From positions 186,001 through 250,000 of the forward strand of contig JAFEDT010000008.1 in assembly GCA_018241445.1 (NCBI GenBank): a stretch of 64,000 bases of DNA, given 5' to 3'. Shown here one piece after another: positions 1 to 7,954 of this stretch. The notes below the pieces were generated by a model. That model saw nothing but the letters and a program-made list of their open reading frames with translations, was not told the DNA's origin and searched no databases. This DNA is from Pseudomonadota bacterium (GTDB lineage Bacteria > Pseudomonadota > Gammaproteobacteria > Steroidobacterales > Steroidobacteraceae). The position numbers and the translations under genes were made by a program. The stretch's first letter is position 1; the number at the start of each line of letters is the position of its first letter.

Positions 1-1255
1 CCGCCAGGCCACTTTCGTCCACGTAGAAGTAGTCGGAGTGGTTGGTGGGCGCCGCATCGGCATCCTGGCCCTTGGGCGTGACTCCCACGAAGAAGAAGAA
101 TCCCGGAACCTTGCGGGCGAAGAACGAGAAGTCCTCCGAGGCCGTCACCAGCGGCACCTCGCGCACCTGCGCCGCGCCGGCCGCCAGCCGCAGCGACGGC
201 AGTGCCTGCGCGGTGAGCTTCGGATCGTTGTACGTCACCGGGTAGTGCGGATCCTCGAACTCGACTGTGGCCGTGGCGCCGTTGGCCTCGCCCGTATGGC
301 TGGCGATGCGCCTGATGGCGGTGAGTACCTGCTCGCGCTGCGCATCGCTGTAGGTGCGCACCGTGCCCTGCATCTCGACCTGCGACGGGATGATGTTGCT
401 GCGGTTGCCGCCGCGGATGGCGCCGACGCTGACCACCGCGGGATTTTCGGTGAGATTGACGTTGCGGCTGACCACGGTCTGCAGGGCGGTGATGATCTGC
501 GCCGCGGTGACGATCGGGTCGACGCTGTGCCAGGGCTGTGAGCCGTGTGACTGTCGGCCCTGCACCCGCAGGGTGAAGGTATCGGCGGCGGCCAGCAGCG
601 GACCAGCGCGATAGCCGATCTCCCCCACGTTCATACCCGACCAGACATGCATGCCAAACACCGCCTGCGGGCGGTAGCGCTCGAACAGTCCTTCCTTCAG
701 CATGAGCTGGGCGCCGCCTTCCTCGCCCGCCGGCGCACCTTCCTCCGCCGGCTGGAAGATGAAAAGCACCTGGCCCGGCAGGCGCTCACGCATGCGGGTG
801 AGTTCTTCCGCCAGGCCCATGAGCATCGCGGTATGGGTGTCGTGGCCGCAGGCGTGCATCACCCCGACGGTCTCGCCGCGGTAGCTGGTGGTCACGTGCG
901 AACGGAAGGGCACGTCGGTCTTCTCCGTGACCGGCAGGGCGTCCATGTCGGCACGCACAGCGACGGTCTTGCCGGGCAGGCCGCCCTGCAGCAACGCCAC
1001 CACGCCGGTGTGCGCCACGCCCGTCTCCACTTTCAGCCCCAGCTTGCGCAGATGGGCGGCCACCAGCGCAGCGGTGCGGGTTTCGCGGTTCCCCAACTCC
1101 GGGTGCTGATGGATGTCGCGCCGCCAGGCGATGACGCTCGGCAGTTCGGCTGACACCAGCTGCTGCAGCTGTTCGTGTTCGATCGGCGCCGCGGCCGCGG
1201 CCGTCGCCCACACCGCCGCCAACAGCACGCACAGACCGGCCGGCATGCACTTCAT
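1..1255 (-). CDS. Secreted M20-family amidohydrolase (hippurate/amino-acid amide hydrolase type), 3' end off window
   Basis: Zinc-dependent M20D-type peptidase/amidohydrolase, the family that removes N-acyl groups from amino acids or cleaves small amides. The reading frame is open to the left edge, so only the last residues are missing; 418 codons are present. It starts MKCMPAGLCVLLAAVWA, a signal peptide ending near AAAA-APIEH, so the enzyme is probably periplasmic. Family motifs are visible: HACGHDTHTA (metal-binding CGHDTH), FQPAEEGAP with the PAEE general-base/metal region, GMHVW, and near the end TNHSDYF. The ATG at 1255 is preceded by GAGGGA. It is divergent from the glycosyltransferase. 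The exact substrate cannot be told from sequence. No ORF-length competitor on the plus strand shows protein motifs. Confidence 0.9.
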   Translation of the reverse strand, partial: MKCMPAGLCVLLAAVWATAAAAAPIEHEQLQQLVSAELPSVIAWRRDIHQHPELGNRETRTAALVAAHLRKLGLKVETGVAHTGVVALLQGGLPGKTVAVRADMDALPVTEKTDVPFRSHVTTSYRGETVGVMHACGHDTHTAMLMGLAEELTRMRERLPGQVLFIFQPAEEGAPAGEEGGAQLMLKEGLFERYRPQAVFGMHVWSGMNVGEIGYRAGPLLAAADTFTLRVQGRQSHGSQPWHSVDPIVTAAQIITALQTVVSRNVNLTENPAVVSVGAIRGGNRSNIIPSQVEMQGTVRTYSDAQREQVLTAIRRIASHTGEANGATATVEFEDPHYPVTYNDPKLTAQALPSLRLAAGAAQVREVPLVTASEDFSFFARKVPGFFFFVGVTPKGQDADAAPTNHSDYFYVDESGLA

Positions 1256-1351
1256 GGGTTGTCCCTCGATCCTTCAGTCCCGCCATCTTGACACCATCGC
1301 GTCAGGAAGGTGCAATGCCGCCAGATAGCACGGTGGACGAGGGATCGTGGC

Positions 1352-2500
1352 ATGCATCTGGTGGATACCACCCTCTTCTTCTCTCCCACCAGCGGCGGGG
1401 TGAAGCGCTACCTGACGGCCAAGCACGCCTGGCTCACTTCGCACACCCCCTGGAAGCACAGCATTGTCGTCCCCGGGGAGCAGGCGCACTTCGAGCCGGG
1501 CGGGGTCTGCACACTGCCGGGCCGCCCGGTGCCCGGAACCTTCAACTACCGCCTGCCGCTCAACCCGCGCCGCTGGGTCAACACCCTGGCGGCACTGGAA
1601 CCGACGTTGCTGGAAGTGGGCGACGCCTTCCATCCGGCCTGGTGCGCCTGGCGGGTGGCGCGCCGCCGCGGCATACCGGTCGCGGCCTTCTACCATTCCA
1701 ACCTGCCGCAGCTCGCCGGCCGGCGCTGGTGCGGGACGCTCACCGAACCCATCCTGCGCCGCTATGTCCGCCTGCTCTATGAACGCCTGGACGTGGTGTT
1801 CGCGCCCAGCCGGCTGATGTGCAACTACCTGGGCGAGATCGGCGTACGCCATACCCGCCTGCAGCCGCTGGGGGTCGACGCCGAGGTGTTCAGCCCGCAG
1901 CGGCGCAACAGCGGCGTGCGCGCACAGCTCGCTCTGCCGCAGGACGCGCGCCTGCTGGTGTATGCCGGGCGCTTCGCGCGCGAGAAAAACCTGCCGGTGC
2001 TGCTGCAGGCCTTCGCGCAGCTCGGTGCGCCGTACCACCTGTTGCTGATTGGCGGCGAGCGCGCCGGCCGGCCGGCCGCCAACGTCACCATGCTGCCGTA
2101 CCGGCGCGACAGCGCCGAGCTGGCGGGCTGGCTCGCCTCCGCCGACGCGCTGGTGCACGCCGGCACCCGCGAAACCTTCGGCCTGGTGATCCTGGAAGCC
2201 ATGGCCTGCGGGCTGCCGGTGGTCGCGGCGCGCGCCGGCGCTTTCCCGGAGTTCATCGACGAGACGGTGGGATTACTGGCGCCGCCCAACAGTGCGGCCG
2301 GCATGGCCGAGGCAATCGCCGCGCTCTACCAGCGCGACCTCGCGGCCGTGGGTGCCGCGGCGCGCGCGCGGGTGCTGCGCCAGTTCACCTGGTCGCGTGC
2401 CTTTCACGCCCAGATAGGAAATTACGCTGCGCTGCTGGGCTCACGCCCACTGCCGGCAACGCCGGCCGAGGTCGCCGAGGCCGGCTCGCCTGGTTCCTGA
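1352..2500 (+). CDS. Glycosyltransferase family 4 (GT-B fold)
   Basis: 382-residue retaining glycosyltransferase of the GT4 type, which transfers a sugar from a nucleotide donor to a lipid, glycan or small acceptor in the cytoplasm or at the inner membrane face. The N-terminal domain starts HLVDTTLFFSPTSGGVKRY, with the glycine-rich acceptor loop. The C-terminal donor domain has VYAGRFAREKNLPVLLQAF, then HAGTRETFGLVILEAMACG, which carries the E-x7-E signature, followed by GLPVVAARAGAFPE. The ATG at 1352 is chosen over the upstream ATG at 1310 because CGAGGGA precedes it and the protein then starts directly at the first beta strand. Acceptor and product are unknown; it stands alone rather than in a polysaccharide cluster. 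Confidence 0.9.
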   Translation: MHLVDTTLFFSPTSGGVKRYLTAKHAWLTSHTPWKHSIVVPGEQAHFEPGGVCTLPGRPVPGTFNYRLPLNPRRWVNTLAALEPTLLEVGDAFHPAWCAWRVARRRGIPVAAFYHSNLPQLAGRRWCGTLTEPILRRYVRLLYERLDVVFAPSRLMCNYLGEIGVRHTRLQPLGVDAEVFSPQRRNSGVRAQLALPQDARLLVYAGRFAREKNLPVLLQAFAQLGAPYHLLLIGGERAGRPAANVTMLPYRRDSAELAGWLASADALVHAGTRETFGLVILEAMACGLPVVAARAGAFPEFIDETVGLLAPPNSAAGMAEAIAALYQRDLAAVGAAARARVLRQFTWSRAFHAQIGNYAALLGSRPLPATPAEVAEAGSPGS

Positions 2501-2521
2501 AGGCTTGGCGGGCGCGGCTCT

Positions 2522-2935
2522 TCAGCGCGCGCCGCGCCCCCGCAGCGCCGTCAGCAGGGCGAGGCCCGCGGAACTGCGCGCCAGTCCCAGCACCATCCGC
2601 CAGAACAGCCGCTTGCTCCACGGCGCCGCGCGCGGCGGCACCGCGGCCGCCAGGGCCGCACCCACGTCACGATGCACGTGCAGCGCGGCGACCGGCAGTG
2701 TTGTATCCAGCTCGCGGCTGTGCAGGCGCGCCTCGCCCGGACGCGGCTGTTCGATACGCAGGTCCGTGAGGCACGGCGGCAGGGAGCGCGCCGCCTCGCC
2801 CTGCAGGAATACCTGCAGCGCCTCGCCCGAGCCGCGCGCGCAGCCGTGCAGCACCGCACCGGCGGGTGCCGGCGTCGCCTGGCATTGCACTGCGCCGGCA
2901 AACAGCACGGCCGCTGCGGTGGGCGGGACACTCAC
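2522..2935 (-). CDS. Hypothetical protein, downstream of the OsmC gene
   Basis: 137 codons starting with GTG immediately after the TAA stop of the OsmC gene (no gap), so it is probably translated from the same transcript. Codon third positions are strongly G/C, as in real genes here. The product has no family I recognise. It has a hydrophobic N-terminal stretch (AAAVLFAGAVQCQAT), a middle segment with alternating charge, and a basic/hydrophobic C-terminus (RLFWRMVLGLARSSAGLALL) that could be a membrane helix or amphipathic anchor. No function is assigned. It could still be an artefact of high GC, but the abutting start and codon bias favour a gene. Confidence 0.55.
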   Translation of the reverse strand: MSVPPTAAAVLFAGAVQCQATPAPAGAVLHGCARGSGEALQVFLQGEAARSLPPCLTDLRIEQPRPGEARLHSRELDTTLPVAALHVHRDVGAALAAAVPPRAAPWSKRLFWRMVLGLARSSAGLALLTALRGRGAR

Positions 2936-3409
2936 TTAGGGCGCGACGATCGCTTCGACCTGCACGTCGAAGTTCACGGAGTTGGCGATATAACACGCCT
3001 CGTGCGCGCGATGATGCAGCGCCATGAGCTGCTCGCGGCTGGGCTGCTGCGCGCCCGGGCAGCGCACCCGCGGGCGCAGCGTCACGCGCACCATGGCAAT
3101 ACGTCCGGCGGCGTTCCTGCCCATGACCCCCACGGCAGCGTCCAGGTAGTCATCGACCACCAGGCCCTCGCGCGCCGCGAAATCCAGGAAGAACAGCATG
3201 TGGCAACTGGACAGCGAGGCCACCAGCGCCTCCTCGGGGTCGACCGCCTTCTCCACCGACAGCGGCACGGCCACGACCGCGGGGGAGGAGGACGCTGGCA
3301 CCGTAAGTCCACCGTCGAATGTCCAGCTGTGTCCGCGGCTGTAGCGGCGGTCGGTGAAGGGCGCGCTGCCGCGCTCCCAGTGGATGCTTGCCTGGTATTC
3401 GTGTGCCAT
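2936..3409 (-). CDS. OsmC/Ohr family protein
   Basis: 157-residue OsmC-family protein. Members reduce organic or fatty-acid hydroperoxides with a pair of conserved cysteines. Visible here are ALVASLSSCHMLFFLDFAA, containing the first (peroxidatic) Cys in the SSCHM motif, and HEACYIANSVN near the C-terminus with the second Cys. This arrangement is the YhfA/OsmC-like subgroup seen in proteobacteria. It is cytosolic with no signal peptide. The start is an ATG at 3409 and the gene leads into the hypothetical gene at 2935. The upstream methyltransferase ends 15 bases away, so the three minus-strand genes may form one operon. Confidence 0.93.
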   Translation of the reverse strand: MAHEYQASIHWERGSAPFTDRRYSRGHSWTFDGGLTVPASSSPAVVAVPLSVEKAVDPEEALVASLSSCHMLFFLDFAAREGLVVDDYLDAAVGVMGRNAAGRIAMVRVTLRPRVRCPGAQQPSREQLMALHHRAHEACYIANSVNFDVQVEAIVAP

Positions 3410-3424
3410 GGGCCGATTGTACGA

Positions 3425-4015
3425 TCATCCCTCCAGTTCCCACAGGGTCGCCGGCGCATCGTGCCGCAGCCACAGGCCCAGCCCGAGCTCACGGAACTGC
3501 CGGCGCAGCCGCCGACGGTACCAGGCGGCGCTGCGCAGCCGGACCTGCGCGTCGGTGCGCTCCGGGTCGCAGTTGTCCCGGAAGTCCGCGCGCGTCAGCG
3601 CGCTGAAATACAACAACCCCCGGCACAGCCGGCCGAAGTTGCCGAGGGCGCGCTCGGCCGCGGCGTCCTCGAGGTACTGCAGCACGTCATAGCAGACCAG
3701 CAGGTCGTAGCGGGTGCGCGAGCGGAACTGCTCGATGCGCGCGTGACGCCAGCCGTAGCGGCGGCACAGGTACTCGCTGACCTCGATGCCGGTGTACTGC
3801 GCACGCGGCAGCATGCGCCGCAGCGCGCCGGCGAGCAGACCGGTGCCGCTGCCGGCTTCCAGGATGGTGCGCACCGGCAGCCCGGCGTGGTCCGCCGCCG
3901 CCGCGATCAGTCGCGCACGGATGCGCATTTCCGCGCGGCCCACCACCGCCGTGCGCAGGTCGTGGTAATAGCGCTGGTAGTATTCGCGGTCGAAGCTGAC
4001 ACGAGGCCCGGGCAC
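3425..4015 (-). CDS. Class I SAM-dependent methyltransferase
   Basis: 196-residue Rossmann-fold methyltransferase. Motif I is ILEAGSGTGLLAGAL (SAM-binding E/DxGxGxG), followed by YTGIEVSEYL (acidic residue at the end of strand 2) and DLLVCYDVLQYLED (motif IV region). The N-terminus FDREYYQRYYHD is typical of small stand-alone methyltransferases of unknown substrate. The start is a GTG at 4015 with no clear Shine-Dalgarno sequence. It is divergent from the small lipoprotein gene at 4160; the 144 bases between them must hold both promoters. Substrate not predictable. Confidence 0.88.
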   Translation of the reverse strand: MPGPRVSFDREYYQRYYHDLRTAVVGRAEMRIRARLIAAAADHAGLPVRTILEAGSGTGLLAGALRRMLPRAQYTGIEVSEYLCRRYGWRHARIEQFRSRTRYDLLVCYDVLQYLEDAAAERALGNFGRLCRGLLYFSALTRADFRDNCDPERTDAQVRLRSAAWYRRRLRRQFRELGLGLWLRHDAPATLWELEG

Positions 4016-4159
4016 GGGTCATGCTAGCGCGCTGAACCGGCGCTGAACAGCGCCTGCCTGCGCCTGCGTGTTGGTGTGTATACCGACATGGCGGCGCCTG
4101 CGTTAGGGACAGCAGCAATCGCGAACTGCGCTACCCGGAGCAACCTTGAGGCCGCAACC

Positions 4160-4504
4160 ATGAGACAGGCAGCAATGAAGGTCATCAATCGGGGCGGGAC
4201 GATGGCCGCCGTAGCAACTGCAGCACTGCTGTGCGGTTGCGTGGTGGCGCCGGCCCCGGGCTACGGGGAAGTGGTCGCCTACAGCGCACCGCCGCCCCTG
4301 CGTTACGAGGTCGTCGGGGTCGCCCCGGCACCCGGCTACTTCTGGATCGGCGGCGGCTGGTACTGGGAGCGTGGCGTCTACGCCTGGCACCCGGGCCGCT
4401 GGGCCGCACCCCGCCCGGGCTATCGCTGGGCCCCGCAGGCCTGGCGGCCGGTCGGCAACACCTGGCGCATGGCGCCCGGCCACTGGGTGCGCGGCTACCG
4501 CTGA
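4160..4504 (+). CDS. Small outer-surface lipoprotein with YxWxxGxW-type repeats
   Basis: 114-residue predicted lipoprotein. After a basic start (MRQAAMKVINRG) a hydrophobic segment ends in the lipobox ALLCGC, giving an acylated Cys. The mature part is rich in Gly, Pro, Trp and Tyr with recurring modules such as WIGGGWYWERG, YAWHPGRW and HWVRGYR. These match the YXWGXW-repeat lipoprotein family found in proteobacteria, whose function is unknown but which sits in the envelope. ATG 4160 is chosen because TTGAGG lies 8 bases upstream; an upstream in-frame ATG at 4076 would bury the signal peptide in an unlikely N-terminal extension. Confidence 0.82.
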   Translation: MRQAAMKVINRGGTMAAVATAALLCGCVVAPAPGYGEVVAYSAPPPLRYEVVGVAPAPGYFWIGGGWYWERGVYAWHPGRWAAPRPGYRWAPQAWRPVGNTWRMAPGHWVRGYR

Positions 4505-4635
4505 CTGCCGGGCACCGCCGCCCCAGCCGGTCGCCGTGGTGACTCGTCCCCGTTGCGCGGGCCGGCGGCGTTGCGCGGCGGGCGGCAGACGCTGCACACT
4601 GCCGGCCGGTAATCGATCCGACTGAGGGGGCGCAT

Positions 4636-5217
4636 ATGCCACGTCACACCGGGGTACTTGTCGGAATGCTGATGGCGGGGGCGGTGCACGCCGGTGCCGA
4701 CCCTGCCGGCACCACGGCGGCGGCGCCGGGGAAATTCACGCTGCACAGCAGCGACTTCCAGCCAGGCGGCACCCTGGCGCAGGCGCAGGTGTTCAACGGC
4801 TTTGGCTGCAGCGGCGGCAACGTGTCGCCGGCCCTGAGCTGGGATCACGCGCCTGCCGGCACCCGCAGCTTCGCCCTGCTCATGCACGATCCGGACGCCC
4901 CGACCGGCAGCGGCTGGTGGCACTGGGTCGTCTACAACATCCCGGCCACGACCACTTCCCTGCCCGCAGGGGCCGGGGACCCCGGCAAGCACCTGCTGCC
5001 CGCCGGCGCGGTGCAGGGCCGCACCGACTTCGGCAGTGTTGGCTACGGTGGACCGTGCCCGCCGCCCGGCAAGCCGCACCACTACTACCTGCGCCTGTAC
5101 GCCCTGAAGGTCGGGAAACTGGAAGTGCCCGCGGACGCGACTGCGGCCCTGGTCGGCTTCAACGTGCACGCGCAGGCGCTGGGGCACGCGGAACTGCTGG
5201 GTCTGTATGGCCGTTGA
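4636..5217 (+). CDS. YbhB/YbcL family (PEBP-like) protein, exported
   Basis: 193-residue phosphatidylethanolamine-binding-protein fold of the bacterial YbhB/YbcL family. It begins with a signal peptide (MPRHTGVLVGMLMAGAVHAGA), so the protein is probably periplasmic. Family landmarks are FGCSGGNVSPALSW, RSFALLMHDPDAPTGSGWWHW (the DPDAP ligand-pocket motif), VVYNIPA, DFGSVGYGGPCPPPG and PHHYYLRLYAL. The ATG follows TGAGGGGG. The biochemical role of these proteins is not established. The stop codon overlaps the start of a 53-codon gene (5207), suggesting translational coupling. Confidence 0.93.
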   Translation: MPRHTGVLVGMLMAGAVHAGADPAGTTAAAPGKFTLHSSDFQPGGTLAQAQVFNGFGCSGGNVSPALSWDHAPAGTRSFALLMHDPDAPTGSGWWHWVVYNIPATTTSLPAGAGDPGKHLLPAGAVQGRTDFGSVGYGGPCPPPGKPHHYYLRLYALKVGKLEVPADATAALVGFNVHAQALGHAELLGLYGR

Positions 5218-5368
5218 GCCAGCCGCCCCGCGGCCGCGCCGTCCGGCGGTGTGGCCCTGGCTGGTAATGCCGCTGGTGGTCCTGGCGGTGTTTTACGGCC
5301 TGCACCGGGTGCACCGCCAGCCGCAGATTCCGCCGGCCCCGCCCGCAGCGCAACCGCAGGAGCCCTGA
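5207..5368 (+). CDS. 53-residue single-pass membrane protein overlapping the ybhB-like gene
   Basis: Small ORF whose ATG lies 11 bases before the end of the YbhB-like gene, in another frame. It encodes [18 protein letters not shown], then a hydrophobic helix of about 15 residues ([15 protein letters not shown]), then a short Pro/Gln-rich tail ending QPQEP. The Pro/Arg-rich head, helix and Pro-rich tail look like a real small inner-membrane protein. I know no family. Support is the overlap and the sensible topology; there is no homology evidence. Confidence 0.5.
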   Translation: MAVEPAAPRPRRPAVWPWLVMPLVVLAVFYGLHRVHRQPQIPPAPPAAQPQEP

Positions 5369-5395
5369 GTCGGCGAGGTCCCGCGGCAGTGGATC

Positions 5396-5424
5396 GGCGA
5401 AAATCGCTTCCTGCGATTTTCGCC
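5396..5424. repeat. Palindromic repeat, copy 1 (12-bp stem, TTCCT loop)
   Basis: Perfect 12-bp inverted repeat GGCGAAAATCGC / GCGATTTTCGCC around the loop TTCCT, 25 bases before the rimO start. A second copy with the same ATCGC-TTCCT-GCGAT core lies at 46018-46044, and both are followed by a similar tail (CCAATGAATTAGC here, CCAATAATTCAGC there). It behaves like a dispersed REP-type element. Confidence 0.7.
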
Positions 5425-5448
5425 AATGAATTAGCATACGCGCCCCCT

Positions 5449-6918
5449 ATGCCAGCCCGGAGAAACAAGCCCAGCAGCGCGCCCACGCGCACCCCGGCGA
5501 AGCGCGTTCCGCGGGTCGGCTTCGTGAGCCTGGGTTGCCCGAAGGCCCTCGTGGATTCCGAGCGGATCATCACGCAGTTGCGGGCGCAGGGATACGAGGT
5601 CGCCCCCACCTACCAGGCCGCCGATGTCGTGGTGGTCAACACCTGCGGCTTCATCGACAGCGCGGTGGACGAATCGCTGGATGCGATCGGCGAGGCGATG
5701 GAAGAGAACGGCCGCGTGATCGTCACGGGTTGCCTGGGGAAGCGGCCGCAGCGGATCCGTGAGCGTCACCCGCGCGTGCTGAAGATCACCGGCCCGGCTG
5801 CCTACGAGGAAGTCGTCAGCGCGGTGCACGAGCACCTGCCACCGCGCCACGACCCGCGCTTCGACCTGCTGCCGGCGCAGGGCATCCGCCTGACACCGCG
5901 GCATTACGCTTACCTGAAGATCTCCGAGGGCTGCAACAACAAGTGCAGCTTCTGCATCATCCCGGCACTGCGCGGCCGCCTGGACAGCCGCCCCATTGGC
6001 GAGGTGCTGCGCGAAGCGGAACGCCTCGCGGCCGCGGGCGTGAAGGAGTTGCTGGTGATCTCGCAGGACACCAGCGCCTATGGCGCCGACCTGCGCTATG
6101 CCGCCGGCGAATGGCGCGGCGGGCGTCTGGAGACCCGCTTCATCGACCTGGCGCGCGGGCTCGGGGAGCTCGGCGTCTGGGTACGCCTGCACTATGTGTA
6201 TCCATATCCACATGTCGACGCGGTGATCCCGCTGATGGCGCAGGGGCGAGTGCTGCCCTACCTGGACATTCCGTTCCAGCACGGCAGCCCGTCGGTGTTG
6301 CGCCGTATGCGCCGTCCGGCGCACGCGGAAGACACGCTGGCGCGGATCGCCGCGTGGCGCCGCGACTGCCCGGAGCTGACCCTGCGCAGTACCTTCATCG
6401 TCGGTTTCCCCGGGGAGACCGACGCGGAGTTCGCAGAGCTGCTGCAGTGGCTGGATGCGGCGCAGCTCGACCGGGTCGGCTGCTTCAAGTATTCGCCGGT
6501 GGAGGGCGCCGCCGCCAACACCGTTGCCCAACACGTCGCCCCCGAGGTGCAGGAAGAGCGCTACGCGCGCTTCATGGAGCGTGCCGCACAGATCAGCGCG
6601 CAACGTCTTGCGGCCCGCATGGGCCAGCGCATCCGGGTGCTGGTGGACGAAGTGGCGGACGGGGGCGCAATTGCGCGCAGTGCCGCCGAGGCGCCACAGA
6701 TCGACGGGGTGGTAAGGATTCCGCAGGCTGGCGCGCTGCGGGCGGGTGACTGGGCCGAGGTAACCATCACCGGGTCAGATGCCTATGACCTGACCGGCCA
6801 CTTATCAGGCGCTGCGCGCCCCTTGCCAGGCGCTGCGCGCCCCTTGCCAGGCGCTGCCCGCCACTCCTCAGCCGGTTCGCTTCGCGAACCGGCTACATCT
6901 GGCCAGGAGAAAGACTAA
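5449..6918 (+). CDS. rimO: Ribosomal protein uS12 (RpsL) methylthiotransferase RimO
   Basis: 489-residue radical-SAM methylthiotransferase that adds a methylthio group to the beta carbon of Asp88/89 of ribosomal protein uS12. The N-terminal MTTase domain has its three iron-sulfur Cys in SLGCPKA, VVNTCGF and VTGCLGK. The radical-SAM motif is [18 protein letters not shown] domain follows, ending near the usual RimO terminus at [10 protein letters not shown]. Beyond this are about 36 unusual residues: a GAARPLP repeat and the [16 protein letters not shown] tail, encoded by tandem repeats and a palindrome. ATG 5449 is preferred; in-frame starts further upstream would run through the palindromic repeat and the small membrane gene. 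Confidence 0.97.
   Translation: MPARRNKPSSAPTRTPAKRVPRVGFVSLGCPKALVDSERIITQLRAQGYEVAPTYQAADVVVVNTCGFIDSAVDESLDAIGEAMEENGRVIVTGCLGKRPQRIRERHPRVLKITGPAAYEEVVSAVHEHLPPRHDPRFDLLPAQGIRLTPRHYAYLKISEGCNNKCSFCIIPALRGRLDSRPIGEVLREAERLAAAGVKELLVISQDTSAYGADLRYAAGEWRGGRLETRFIDLARGLGELGVWVRLHYVYPYPHVDAVIPLMAQGRVLPYLDIPFQHGSPSVLRRMRRPAHAEDTLARIAAWRRDCPELTLRSTFIVGFPGETDAEFAELLQWLDAAQLDRVGCFKYSPVEGAAANTVAQHVAPEVQEERYARFMERAAQISAQRLAARMGQRIRVLVDEVADGGAIARSAAEAPQIDGVVRIPQAGALRAGDWAEVTITGSDAYDLTGHLSGAARPLPGAARPLPGAARHSSAGSLREPATSGQEKD
6806..6868 (+). repeat. 21-bp tandem repeat inside the 3' end of rimO
   Basis: Two identical 21-bp units (6806-6826 and 6827-6847, each starting CAGGCGCTGCGCGCC) and a third diverged unit from 6848. 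In frame they encode [21 protein letters not shown]. They lie after the normal end of the RimO protein and before a palindrome at 6870. Confidence 0.85.
6870..6894. repeat. Palindrome inside the last codons of rimO
   Basis: Perfect 11-bp inverted repeat AGCCGGTTCGC / GCGAACCGGCT with loop TTC. It shares the TCGCTTC-GCGA look of the repeats at 5396 and 46018 and may belong to the same family. It is coding here, giving [10 protein letters not shown]. Confidence 0.65.
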
Positions 6919-6940
6919 GAAGGCGCGGTGCGCGGGACTC

Positions 6941-6972
6941 ACCCGGGTTCGCCCTCAAAGGCGAACCCGGGT
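6941..6972. terminator. Bidirectional terminator-like hairpin between rimO and the lipoprotein gene
   Basis: Perfect 13-bp stem ACCCGGGTTCGCC / GGCGAACCCGGGT with loop CTCAAA, between convergent genes. A second small palindrome (CGAGCTTAAGCTCG, 6976-6989) follows directly. No T-run is present, so termination strength is uncertain. Confidence 0.6.
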
Positions 6973-6990
6973 CATCGAGCTTAAGCTCGC

Positions 6991-7587
6991 TCAGGATCCC
7001 ATTCCCAGCGCCTTCATGATCTCGGCGCCCTTGTCCTTCACGGCCTGGGCCTTGCTGACCGCCGTGGTGAAGTCACCCGAGGTGGCAGCGGCGGTGGCGT
7101 CGTTCAAGCCGGTCTTCAGCTCATCCAGGCCGGACTTCGCGGAAGCCAGGCCTTCCTTGGTGACGCCCTTGGGCAGGTGACGCGACTTGGACAGCATGCC
7201 CACGCGGCTGGTGATGGCCTCGACCATCTTCGGCAGGTCGGTGCTCATGCCGCCCCACGCATCCTTGGCCTTGGCCATGGCAGCCTCGGCGTCAGCCTTC
7301 TTGGCCTCGGCGGCATCCTTCAGGCTGTTGATGGCGGAGGTGAGCTGCGGTGCCTGGGCGAGCACGCCCTTGTAGTCACCCTTGGCGAAGGCGTCCTTCA
7401 GGCCAGCGAGCTGGGTCTGCACGGTCTGGTACTGATCGGGAACGTACTTCTGCGCGGCGTCCTGCACCGCGGCCAGGGCGGTCTCGGCACCGGAGATGGC
7501 CTGTTCGGCAGGCGCCTTCTGGTTGGCGCAGCCGGCAATCGCAAAGGCGGCCAGCATCGCCAGCAGCCAGACGGATAACTTCTTCAT
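6991..7587 (-). CDS. Alanine/lysine-rich helical lipoprotein
   Basis: 198-residue predicted lipoprotein: MKKLSVWLLAMLAAFAIAGCANQ with the lipobox IAGC. The mature protein is almost entirely amphipathic helix, rich in Ala, Lys, Asp and Gln, with repeated segments such as AAEAKKADAEAAMAKAKDAW and TAVSKAQAVKDKGAEIMKAL, so it probably forms a helical bundle or coiled coil in the periplasm. AGAGGA precedes the ATG. No known catalytic motif. It lies just downstream of a LysM gene on the same strand (44 bases), and the two may act together at the cell wall; this is inference from position only. Confidence 0.85.
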   Translation of the reverse strand: MKKLSVWLLAMLAAFAIAGCANQKAPAEQAISGAETALAAVQDAAQKYVPDQYQTVQTQLAGLKDAFAKGDYKGVLAQAPQLTSAINSLKDAAEAKKADAEAAMAKAKDAWGGMSTDLPKMVEAITSRVGMLSKSRHLPKGVTKEGLASAKSGLDELKTGLNDATAAATSGDFTTAVSKAQAVKDKGAEIMKALGMGS

Positions 7588-7631
7588 CGTGCTTGATCCT
7601 CTTGTAGTTTCGGGGGTTTGAGTCGAAAAAC

Positions 7632-7841
7632 CTACGGAATGCGCAGCTTCTGGCCGGGAGAGATCTTGTTCGGATCCTTCAGGATGTCGCGATTGGCATC
7701 GAAGATCTGGGTATACAGCGAAGGATCGCCGTAGTACTTCTGCGCGATCTTCGACAGCGTGTCCCCTGACTGCACCACGTGCGTTTGGGTGTAGGGGTTG
7801 TTGCCGGCCGCAGGTGCCGCGGGGGTCTTGTCATCCGCCAT
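7632..7841 (-). CDS. LysM-domain peptidoglycan-binding protein (short)
   Basis: 69 residues: a Pro/Ala-rich head (MADDKTPAAPAAGNN) and one LysM domain, THVVQSGDTLSKIAQKYYG to ISPGQKLRIP. LysM binds N-acetylglucosamine-containing glycans such as peptidoglycan. There is no signal peptide, as in the YgaU/Kbp (LysM) proteins that are cytoplasmic or poorly exported. GGAGG sits just upstream of the ATG at 7841, which rules out a longer in-frame start at 7958 that would give an Arg/Pro-rich extension. Probably co-transcribed with the downstream lipoprotein gene. Confidence 0.88.
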   Translation of the reverse strand: MADDKTPAAPAAGNNPYTQTHVVQSGDTLSKIAQKYYGDPSLYTQIFDANRDILKDPNKISPGQKLRIP

Positions 7842-7954
7842 AGTGTCCTCCGGATGGATGGTCGCCGTTCCAGGGCATCGGACTTGAAAGCCTACCACGA
7901 AGCGCCGGCCGACGCGGGGGGAGGGTCCCCTGGGGCGCGGGCAGAGCGGGCCCA

